Shown in pieces: positions 1 to 6,301 of a stretch of 11,830 nt of DNA. Below the pieces are notes generated by a model. It worked only from the letters and a program-made list of their open reading frames with translations. It was not told where the DNA came from and ran no database searches. The DNA lies in NCBI GenBank assembly GCA_024279745.1, contig JAJRRE010000379.1, positions 1 through 11,830 on the forward strand. The letters run 5' to 3'. Each line of letters begins with the position of its first letter. Within the stretch, counting starts at the first letter, position 1. Origin of the DNA: Alphaproteobacteria bacterium. Its GTDB lineage: Bacteria; Pseudomonadota; Alphaproteobacteria; Rhizobiales; Hyphomicrobiaceae. The translations under genes were made by a program, and so were the position numbers.

Positions 1-166
1 ATCTGTCGTACAACGTTAACATTTGCGGTGTACCGTTGAAGAAACGTGTCCAATTGAAACCCTATGATTATCGATCTGTTAAGGACTTGATTGCGTCTTG
101 CGGGGTTTGTAACGGTTGATTTGCCGTTCAGCATCACTATGCTTGTTGGCACGCGATGTATCATGT

Positions 167-173
167 GGGGTGG
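167..173 (+). promoter_or_regulatory. Ribosome binding site deciding the mreB start
   Basis: GGGGTGG lies 7 nt before the ATG at 181 and is the best Shine-Dalgarno-like match near any in-frame start of mreB. The upstream in-frame starts at 91 and 163 have no comparable match. Confidence 0.6.
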
Positions 174-180
174 TCTTTTT

Positions 181-1218
181 ATGCAACTAGGCGTAACGGG
201 TGTTTTTTCCGACGACATTGCAATTGATCTTGGGACCGCCAATACGCTTGTGCATGTGGTGGGACGCGGTATCATCATTGACGAACCCTCGGTCGTGGCT
301 ATTCGCTCACGCGGCGGTGTTCGCGAAGTGCTGGCTGTCGGCCAAAAAGCCAAGATGATGCTGGGGCGCACGCCTGAATCGATCGAAACCATTCGCCCGT
401 TGCGGGACGGCGTCATTGCCGACTTCATTGCAACGGAAGAAATGCTGCGTCAGTTTATCAAGCGCTCCAAGACCATGATGGGATTTCGCCGCCCACGCAT
501 TCTTATTTGTGTGCCCGCAGGAGCGACACCGGTCGAGCGCCGCGCAGTTTATGAAACCGCCGTTTCTGCCGGTGCGCGCAAGGTGTACCTGATCGAGGAA
601 CCGGTAGCTGCCTCGCTTGGTGCCGGTCTGCCGGTCGACGAGCCCGCCGGATCAATGGTTGTCGATATCGGCGGCGGCACAACCGACATCGCGGTCTTGT
701 CCCTGGGCGGTGTTGTGCAGGCACGATCCTTGCGCGTGGCCGGGAATACCATGGACGAAGCGATCATTCGGTTCGTGCGCCGAAACCACCAATTACTAAT
801 CGGTGAAGGCAATGGCGAGCGCATAAAGATCCAAGCCGGCTCGGCTGTGGTTGCACCCGGTGTGCGCAATGCGGAAATCCATATTCGCGGCCGTGATCTG
901 CGCCAGGGGCAGCCAAAGAGCGTCGTGCTGGGGCCGGCTGATATTGCGCAGGCCTTGCAGGATCCGATCGAAGAAATGGCTGAGTTTGTCCAACGATCCT
1001 TGGAGGATCTACCGCCCGATGTCTCGTCGGATATTTGTGATCGCGGCATTCATTTAACCGGCGGCGGGGCGCTGCTTGATAAGCTTGATCAGGAGCTGGA
1101 GCGGCGCGTTGGCGTGAAATTCACAATTCCCGATAATCCAACTCATTGCGTGGTTATCGGAACGGCATCGATTATGCAGCAGATGAACAAGCGCGAGCAT
1201 CTGTTGATCAAACCTTAA
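181..1218 (+). CDS. mreB: Rod shape-determining actin homologue MreB
   Basis: MreB forms ATP-dependent filaments under the inner membrane that guide the lateral-wall peptidoglycan machinery. The sequence shows the actin/Hsp70-fold signatures in order: phosphate-1 loop DIAIDLGTANT (residues 12-22), phosphate-2 loop VVDIGGGTTD (about 160-169) and the adenosine-binding GIHLTGGG (289-296). The reading frame is open from 91, but I chose the ATG at 181. It gives 345 residues, the usual MreB length, an N-terminus matching the family (a short hydrophobic/amphipathic start, then SDDIAIDLGT), and a GGGGTGG ribosome site 7 nt upstream. The in-frame ATG at 163 is the main alternative, adding six residues. 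It is the first gene of the Rod cluster, followed by a 238-nt gap before mreC, so it may also be transcribed on its own. Identity is certain; only the start is open. Confidence 0.97.
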   Translation: MQLGVTGVFSDDIAIDLGTANTLVHVVGRGIIIDEPSVVAIRSRGGVREVLAVGQKAKMMLGRTPESIETIRPLRDGVIADFIATEEMLRQFIKRSKTMMGFRRPRILICVPAGATPVERRAVYETAVSAGARKVYLIEEPVAASLGAGLPVDEPAGSMVVDIGGGTTDIAVLSLGGVVQARSLRVAGNTMDEAIIRFVRRNHQLLIGEGNGERIKIQAGSAVVAPGVRNAEIHIRGRDLRQGQPKSVVLGPADIAQALQDPIEEMAEFVQRSLEDLPPDVSSDICDRGIHLTGGGALLDKLDQELERRVGVKFTIPDNPTHCVVIGTASIMQQMNKREHLLIKP

Positions 1219-1456
1219 AAAGTTGCCTGAAACCGGGGGGGGGCGACTGCTCCACGGTGATGCCGCGCCATTAACCAACTATCTTGAGCACCTTTCAAGC
1301 TTGCCGAGATCTTTGTCTTGGATTTGCATAAGATGATGTGCTGGCGCTTTTGGGGCCCGACTGCAATCGATCCTGTCCAACAAATTCCCAGACCTCTGTT
1401 ATCAGCCGGTTCGACTGCAAGGTCTGCCGAACTAGCCACGGTGTTTTCCAGTCCAA
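1219..1456. other. mreB-mreC intergenic gap with a G9 tract
   Basis: This 238-nt gap holds no convincing gene. It contains nine consecutive G at 1235-1243. Flanking the tract is a weak inverted pair, AGTTGCC (1221-1227) and GGCGACT (1242-1248), with one G-T wobble. No T-run follows it on the + strand, so it is not a clear terminator. A second weak inverted pair, CAGACCT (1389-1395) and AGGTCTG (1420-1426), has a 24-nt loop. No promoter with both hexamers near consensus was found, although the gap is long enough to hold one for mreC. Confidence 0.5.
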
Positions 1457-2425
1457 ATGACTTTTTTACGCGACGATACATTTTCCCGGCGCGGCGAGGC
1501 TCATGGGGCGCATAGACGAAACAGCTCGGGCATCATGTTTTTTGTGCTGTGCTTTATCTCACTGGCGCTGTTGGTTCTGAGCAAGCTTGATCATGTCATT
1601 GTGCACATGCTGCGTACGCACATTGTGGAATTGGCGGCACCAGTGTTGAACAAGGCCAACGGGCCGATCCTCAACCTGCGGCGCATCGGCAGACAACTCA
1701 CTACCTATGTCAAGTTAAATGAAGAATTGCAACGTCTCAAAAGTGAAAACCGCATCCTGCTAGACCAGCAGTGGCGCGCCAAAATGTTACAGCGGCGGCT
1801 TGCTAGATTGGGCAAAATGGTTCGCGTGGTGAAAGATCGTGAATTGGATTTCATAACAGCGCGCGTCATTGGTGATGCCAGTGGTCCGTTTGCTCGCGCA
1901 GCCTTGGTTCGTGCAGGCACTGTGCATGGCGTTCAGCGCGGATTTCCAGTGTTTAATAATGGGGGTCTTATTGGCCGTATTGTCGAAGCGGGGCCGTCAA
2001 CGTCGCGGCTGTTGCTGCTGAGTGATCTCAATAGCCGCGTACCCGTTTCGGTTGGCGGGCAGGGCAAGCGGGCCTTGATGCTTGGCGATAACAGCGCCGC
2101 GCCGCGCCTTGGCTATCTGCCGCATGGAACGCGTGCCCGGCAGGGCGAGGATGTTTATACATCGGGTGTTGGCGGCCTGTTTCCTCAAGGGCTTCGTATT
2201 GGCAAAGTATCCACGCGGGGCGGTAAGGCTCATGTTGATTTATCTGCCCGGTTTGACAATTTGGATTTTGTGACAGTGTTGTTTTATTTGTCGCCGAATC
2301 TCGTTCACCGTTCTGGTTTTGCAGCAATTTCTTCTGCCAGTTTACCGATCCATGAAACCAATATGCAAAACAAGAAGAACACGAAAAACACAAAAGACAT
2401 GAAAATTAATACACCTGCCAATTGA
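1457..2425 (+). CDS. mreC: Rod shape-determining protein MreC
   Basis: MreC is a bitopic inner-membrane protein whose periplasmic part assembles and activates the PBP2-RodA synthase. Visible here are a short basic cytoplasmic N-terminus, one membrane segment (about 26-42), a periplasmic coiled-coil-like stretch with Leu/Glu/Arg heptads (about 86-120), and the beta-rich MreC core (about 130-285). The core has the family-typical VIGDASGPF, NGGLIGRIVEAGP and TSGVGGLFPQGLRIGKV blocks. The 322-residue length is normal. The frame opens only at 1436, so the ATG at 1457 is the first possible start, yet it lacks a recognisable ribosome site. ATG 1535 (residue 27) would remove the cytoplasmic part and is less likely. 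The last 20 or so residues are an Asn/Lys-rich tail from A-rich DNA, unlike the rest. It sits between mreB and mreD in the standard order. Confidence 0.95.
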   Translation: MTFLRDDTFSRRGEAHGAHRRNSSGIMFFVLCFISLALLVLSKLDHVIVHMLRTHIVELAAPVLNKANGPILNLRRIGRQLTTYVKLNEELQRLKSENRILLDQQWRAKMLQRRLARLGKMVRVVKDRELDFITARVIGDASGPFARAALVRAGTVHGVQRGFPVFNNGGLIGRIVEAGPSTSRLLLLSDLNSRVPVSVGGQGKRALMLGDNSAAPRLGYLPHGTRARQGEDVYTSGVGGLFPQGLRIGKVSTRGGKAHVDLSARFDNLDFVTVLFYLSPNLVHRSGFAAISSASLPIHETNMQNKKNTKNTKDMKINTPAN

Positions 2426-2520
2426 CCGATAGAAATCGGCGGTCCGCAAAGGCTTGGTCAGCTGGGGTATCGTGGCAAGCCAAGTGACTAAGCTGTAAAC
2501 GAGTAAAAATTGAGCGTCCC
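2426..2520 (+). other. mreC-mreD spacer with a small hairpin
   Basis: This 95-nt spacer opens directly after the mreC stop with CCGAT (2426-2430), an AGAA loop and ATCGG (2435-2439). That is a 5-bp stem with a tetraloop-sized loop. No T-run follows, so termination is not supported. A longer-range inverted pair, GGCTTG and CAAGCC, lies further on. The spacer is unusually long for genes that normally abut. Confidence 0.4.
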
Positions 2521-3036
2521 ATGCGTTATGTTTTGGCCATTGTGCCTGCCCTATTCGTCGCCCTGTTAACGTTTGTAGCAGTACTGCCATGGGGGGGCTG
2601 GCACCAATTGGGATCACTATTACCGCTCCTGCCGATGATTGGCATTTACTACTGGACAATACACCAGTCGCAACACATGCCGGTGGGTATCGCCTTTGTG
2701 TGCGGGATGATCCTGGATGCATTAACTTATGGGCCGCTGGGGTTGTGGGCCTTGATCTACGTGATCATCCATCGATCGGCTTTGATCTGCAAAAGTTTTA
2801 AGAGCCTGCAGTCAGGGTTCGGGCGCTGGCTTGGGTTTAGTTTTATAATTGCCATTGCGGTGCATTCTCTTTGGGCTGTTTCCTCGATTTATTCGGCGGC
2901 CTCGCTTGCGTGGTGGCCCCTGGCGCAAACGGGTGCATTGGCCGTGTTGCTGTACCCGGTTTTTGCCGGTGTGTTTTGGCTTGGCGGTGCTGCCCGCTGG
3001 CGTCCCGTTGTCGGCTCAATGCAGCGCGGGGCATGA
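2521..3036 (+). CDS. mreD: Rod shape-determining membrane protein MreD
   Basis: MreD is a small polytopic inner-membrane partner of MreC in the elongasome. The 171 residues are almost all hydrophobic, with about five or six membrane segments. They carry the family-typical block PMIGIYYW (about residues 38-45), followed by GIAFVCGMILDALTYGPLG (about 58-76). The Asp and the PLG turn within it are characteristic of MreD. Identity rests on this block, the size and the position between mreC and PBP2, because MreD diverges quickly. The ATG at 2521 has only a weak GAG upstream as ribosome site. The 3' end meets the next gene: the TGA at 3034-3036 overlaps a potential ATG at 3033 as ATGA, so translation of the two is probably coupled. 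Confidence 0.9.
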   Translation: MRYVLAIVPALFVALLTFVAVLPWGGWHQLGSLLPLLPMIGIYYWTIHQSQHMPVGIAFVCGMILDALTYGPLGLWALIYVIIHRSALICKSFKSLQSGFGRWLGFSFIIAIAVHSLWAVSSIYSAASLAWWPLAQTGALAVLLYPVFAGVFWLGGAARWRPVVGSMQRGA

Positions 3037-3041
3037 TAATC

Positions 3042-4988
3042 ATGTTTGTGCAAGACGAAAGCGATGAAGTACAGCACGGTAAGTTTTCGCGCCGCACGGT
3101 GTTATTGGGAGCGGCGCAAGTGCTGGGGTTGGGCGCAGCTACAGCCCGGCTCTATCAATTGCAGGTCCTGGACCAATCGAGCTACGCCAAACTGTCGGAA
3201 CAAAATCGCAATACCGTTCAGATGCTGGCGCCCCTGCGCGGCCAAATCGTAGATCGCTTCGGAACTGTTCTGGCGGCAAACACGGACCAGTTTCAAGCGG
3301 TTCTGGTACGCTCCCTGGCTCCCGATATGGGGGGGGTATTGCGTGATCTTTCCATGCTCATACCGTTGAGCCGCCAGACCCAAGATCGCATCATAAGGCG
3401 GGCTTTGCGGCAAAGTCCAAATTTACCGGTGATGATAACGCGCGATTTGAATTGGGAGCAATTTGCACAGATTAATTTGCGTGCGCCCCGCTTGCCCGGC
3501 ATTCAGACACGAAAAGCAGGGCGGCGGCAGTATTTTCACGGTGACGCGGTCGGGCTTGTGGTTGGTTATGTGGGGGCGGTGCAGCGGTTTGCGCTTGATG
3601 ACGATCCGCTTTTGCGTTTGCCCGGGATGAGCGTCGGTAAAAGCGGCGTGGAACGAGCCATGGAAAAACGGTTGCGCGGGGTGGGTGGTCGCAAACGGCT
3701 GGAAGTTGATGCGCATGGCCGGATCATTCGTGAACAGGATAAGACCCAGCCTGAAGCGGGCCGCGATGTCGTGTTGACCATCGACACCCAGTTGCAACGG
3801 CGGGTCATGCAGCGCTTGGCGTCGGAGAAGCGCGCTGCCGCCGTGGTCATTGATGTCGTCACCGGCGAAGTCGTGGTTATGGCATCGGTTCCCAGTTTTG
3901 ACCCGCAACAAATAGCCAAAGGAATAACGTCCCCTCAATGGCGCAAATTGCGCCGCCGCCGCGGTGATCCTTTTATCAACCGCGCCATCGCCGGGCAGTA
4001 TCCACCTGGCTCGACGTTTAAGCTGGTGACTGCTCTGGCAGCGCTTGAAGCGGGGTTGGTTAAGCTTGATGAAAAAGTGCAATGTCCCGGTCACTATACG
4101 CTGGCGGGGCATAAGTTTCGCTGTTGGCGGCGCGCCGGCCATGGCGCCGTCGACCTGCACCGGGCGTTGCGCGAATCTTGTGATGTATATTTTTACGACA
4201 TGGCAAACCGGCTTGGTATTCGCGCGATTGGCGCCATGGCCAAACGGTTAGGCTTCGCGCAGTCATATGACATGGGCATTGCGGCACAAGCCCGCGGCCT
4301 GATACCCGATCCGGAATGGAAGTTCGGCCGCTTTAACAAAAGCTGGTATGGCGGCGAGACGATACTGGCAGGAATCGGCCAGGGTTATGTGCTGGCGACG
4401 CCGTTGCAAATGGCCGTGATGGTTGCACGGGTGGCAAGTGGCCGTAGGGTTCAGCCTACGTTGTTACGTCCAGAGCAAGGGACATCAGTTGCCGAATTTC
4501 AGCCGTTGGACATTGCACCAAAATGGTTGCAGGCGGTACGCGGTGGTCTTATTGGGGCCGTTAATGAGCCAGGGGGAACCGGTCGCCGCGCACGTCTGCC
4601 CCTTGGTGAAGCGCTTATCGCCGGCAAAACCGGCACCTCGCAAGTCAGCCGACGGTCGTCCCGTCGCTCGGGCGCGCGTTTGGCTTGGAAATATCGTGAT
4701 CATGCATTATTTGTCGGCTATTTTCCGGCGGACGCGCCGCGTTATGCCGTTTCGGTTGTGGTTGAACATGGCGGCGGCGGCGGCAGTGTTGCAGCGCCGC
4801 TCATGCGAGATATTACAGGCTTTTTGCTGGAAGCGGACCCTGCCGCCCGTCCCGCAATTCTGGCTCCGGCATCAGCCAAAATCTCCGCTGGTCCTTTGGC
4901 TGCCCCAACTATCAAACCCTTCACGTTGGCGCCCGGCACCGGCAGCACCGGCAGCAACGGCGCCGGCAGTGACAATTCTAAAAGTTGA
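3042..4988 (+). CDS. mrdA: Peptidoglycan D,D-transpeptidase PBP2
   Basis: This class B penicillin-binding protein cross-links new glycan made by RodA during elongation. Residues 1-16 are cytoplasmic. The anchor (about 19-38) begins with a twin-arginine-like FSRRTVLLG. A pedestal/dimerisation domain follows (about 60-230, with LRGQIVDRFG near 68-77), then the transpeptidase domain. Its three active-site motifs are intact: STFK with catalytic Ser324, SCD at 379-381 and KTGT at 529-532. These are close to the E. coli PBP2 positions 330, 384 and 544. The C-terminus ends in a Gly/Ser/Thr-rich tail coded by near-repeats of ACCGGCAGC. The frame is open from 2871. I chose ATG 3042 (648 residues) because GGGG (3028-3031) lies 10 nt upstream. 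ATG 3033, overlapping the mreD stop as ATGA, would add three residues and is equally plausible. Confidence 0.96.
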   Translation: MFVQDESDEVQHGKFSRRTVLLGAAQVLGLGAATARLYQLQVLDQSSYAKLSEQNRNTVQMLAPLRGQIVDRFGTVLAANTDQFQAVLVRSLAPDMGGVLRDLSMLIPLSRQTQDRIIRRALRQSPNLPVMITRDLNWEQFAQINLRAPRLPGIQTRKAGRRQYFHGDAVGLVVGYVGAVQRFALDDDPLLRLPGMSVGKSGVERAMEKRLRGVGGRKRLEVDAHGRIIREQDKTQPEAGRDVVLTIDTQLQRRVMQRLASEKRAAAVVIDVVTGEVVVMASVPSFDPQQIAKGITSPQWRKLRRRRGDPFINRAIAGQYPPGSTFKLVTALAALEAGLVKLDEKVQCPGHYTLAGHKFRCWRRAGHGAVDLHRALRESCDVYFYDMANRLGIRAIGAMAKRLGFAQSYDMGIAAQARGLIPDPEWKFGRFNKSWYGGETILAGIGQGYVLATPLQMAVMVARVASGRRVQPTLLRPEQGTSVAEFQPLDIAPKWLQAVRGGLIGAVNEPGGTGRRARLPLGEALIAGKTGTSQVSRRSSRRSGARLAWKYRDHALFVGYFPADAPRYAVSVVVEHGGGGGSVAAPLMRDITGFLLEADPAARPAILAPASAKISAGPLAAPTIKPFTLAPGTGSTGSNGAGSDNSKS

Positions 4989-4991
4989 ACA

Positions 4992-6152
4992 ATGGCGCAG
5001 ATACGACAAATGAAGATTGAACGTTTTTTACCGCAGCCGCTGTCGGAGAAAATCTGGCGTTTGAATTGGCTGCTCTTGTTGTCGATTTGCGCTTTGTCGG
5101 CAACCGGCGTCGTGGCCTTGTATTCTGTTGCCGACGGATCGCTCGCACCCTGGGCTGAACGCCATGCCATTCGTACGCTCATTGGTCTGGCCTTGATCAT
5201 TGGCATTGCGATGCTACCGCTGCGGTTTTGGTTGGCGGCGGCCTATCCGGTGTACTTTCTGGCTTTGGCGTTGCTGCTGGCGGTTTTATTCGGGGGGACA
5301 CAAATCATGGGCGCGCGGCGTTGGATCGCGATTGGAGCCTTGAGCTTTCAACCCTCCGAAATCATGAAGGTCGCATTAGTGCTGGCATTGGCACGCTATT
5401 ATCTGGGGATGGACGACGCCCGCATTTCTCGCCCGCTGTGGGTGTTTGTACCGCTGCTTGTTATCGCAGTCCCTGTAGTACTTGTGTTAAAGCAGCCGGA
5501 TTTGGGAACTGCGGCGATTTTGGCCTCAGTTGGTTTGGGGATGATGTTTCTTGCTGGTGTCAGCTTATGGTATTTCGCGGCCGCCGGAGTTGCTGTGGCC
5601 GCTGCCGGGCCTATAATCTGGGCAAACTTACACAGCTATCAGCAATCGCGGATCTTGACCTTTCTCGATCCTCAGCGCGACCCCCTGGGGGCCGGCTATC
5701 ATATTACTCAGTCGAAAATAGCACTTGGTTCAGGAGGGCTGTACGGCAAAGGGTTTATGCAAGGGACGCAAAGTAAGTTGGACTTTCTGCCGGAAAAACA
5801 CACGGATTTTATCTTCACCATGTTTGCCGAGGAAATGGGATTCATCGGTTCTATTTCGTTGTTGGCGCTTTATGCTCTTCTGTTTCTTGTTTTGGCTTAT
5901 ATGGCTTTATCCTGCCGCAATCAGTTCTCGCGTTTATTGATTGGCGGCGCCTGGATTGGTGTCTTCGTATATAGTTTGATTAATATCGCCATGGTCACCG
6001 GGCTGGTTCCCGTCGTCGGCGTTCCGCTACCATTGGTCTCCTATGGTGGGACGTCGATGTTAACGATCATGTTCGGTCTGGGAACGGCAATGTGCGGTTA
6101 TGTTCACCGCTACGATCGATTGCGGCGCAGCGATTTGCGAATAATGATTTAG
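4992..6152 (+). CDS. rodA: SEDS peptidoglycan glycosyltransferase RodA
   Basis: RodA polymerises lipid II into glycan strands in the inner membrane, as the partner of PBP2. The 386-residue protein is polytopic (about ten membrane segments). It carries the SEDS-family signatures GARRWIAIG (107-115) leading into FQPSE, KQPDLGTA (167-174), LPEKHTDFIF (266-275) and VGVPLPLVSYGG (342-353). Asp272 in HTDFIF probably corresponds to the catalytic Asp of RodA (D262 in E. coli). The ATG at 4992 starts 3 nt after the PBP2 stop, so the two are surely co-transcribed and probably translationally coupled. No strong ribosome site is seen before it. ATG 5010 (residue 7) is an alternative. RodA rather than FtsW is supported by the mreBCD-PBP2 context. 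The gene is complete and ends the + strand cluster. Confidence 0.96.
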   Translation: MAQIRQMKIERFLPQPLSEKIWRLNWLLLLSICALSATGVVALYSVADGSLAPWAERHAIRTLIGLALIIGIAMLPLRFWLAAAYPVYFLALALLLAVLFGGTQIMGARRWIAIGALSFQPSEIMKVALVLALARYYLGMDDARISRPLWVFVPLLVIAVPVVLVLKQPDLGTAAILASVGLGMMFLAGVSLWYFAAAGVAVAAAGPIIWANLHSYQQSRILTFLDPQRDPLGAGYHITQSKIALGSGGLYGKGFMQGTQSKLDFLPEKHTDFIFTMFAEEMGFIGSISLLALYALLFLVLAYMALSCRNQFSRLLIGGAWIGVFVYSLINIAMVTGLVPVVGVPLPLVSYGGTSMLTIMFGLGTAMCGYVHRYDRLRRSDLRIMI

Positions 6153-6156
6153 GCCT

Positions 6157-6182
6157 GGTGGGTTGGTGGGTTGGTGGGCTGG
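6157..6182 (+). repeat. G-rich 8-bp tandem repeat after rodA
   Basis: Three head-to-tail copies of GGTGGGTT occupy 6157-6164, 6165-6172 and 6173-6180, the third with one change (GGTGGGCT), followed by GG. It starts 4 nt after the rodA stop codon. On the + strand it provides seven closely spaced GG or GGG runs, a pattern able to form a two-tetrad G-quadruplex in DNA or in the rodA transcript. Folding is inference. Confidence 0.8.
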
Positions 6183-6195
6183 CACTGGCGGAACT

Positions 6196-6239
6196 GGCAG
6201 AGCTAGCAGCTCAGGCAGAGCTAGCAGCTCAGGCAGAGC
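6196..6239 (+). repeat. 18-bp tandem repeat, 2.4 copies
   Basis: The unit GGCAGAGCTAGCAGCTCA is present exactly at 6196-6213 and 6214-6231, then its first 8 bases at 6232-6239. The unit is partly self-complementary (GAGCTAGCAGCTC). It lies in the convergent gap between rodA and the O-antigen ligase-like gene. In one + frame it would read as a repeating Ala/Gln/Glu/Leu helix, but no credible gene contains it. Confidence 0.85.
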
Positions 6240-6292
6240 GTGCGCACCCTATTCATGCACCGCGCATGTGGTCTTTGAAATCGCCGGCACAG

Positions 6293-6301
6293 CCCCCCCC
6301 C
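6293..6301. repeat. Nine-base C homopolymer at the ligase stop codon
   Basis: Nine C on the + strand (nine G on the coding strand of the - strand gene). The tract begins with the last base of that gene's TAG stop. Length variation here would not change the protein, apart from the stop base itself. Confidence 0.8.

Noticed and set aside
36..82. Possible promoter before mreB (TTGAAG at 36-41 or TTGAAA at 54-59; TATGAT at 63-68)
   Set aside because: The hexamers do not combine at a workable spacing: TTGAAG to TATGAT is 21 nt, and TTGAAA has only a poor TGTTAA at 17 nt.
91..180. 30-residue N-terminal extension of MreB
   Set aside because: The open frame allows it, but MreB proteins start just before the DIAIDLGTANT loop, and the ribosome site fits ATG 181.
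549..1049. 166-codon - strand open frame opposite mreB
   Set aside because: Shadow of a highly conserved gene in GC-rich DNA; composition is Ser/Arg/Thr-rich with no domain.
1318..1515. 65-codon + strand open frame in the mreB-mreC gap
   Set aside because: No ribosome site, no recognisable features, and it overlaps the mreC start in another frame.
6157..6239. Possible CRISPR-like array
   Set aside because: The repeats are directly tandem with no spacers and units of 8 and 18 bp.
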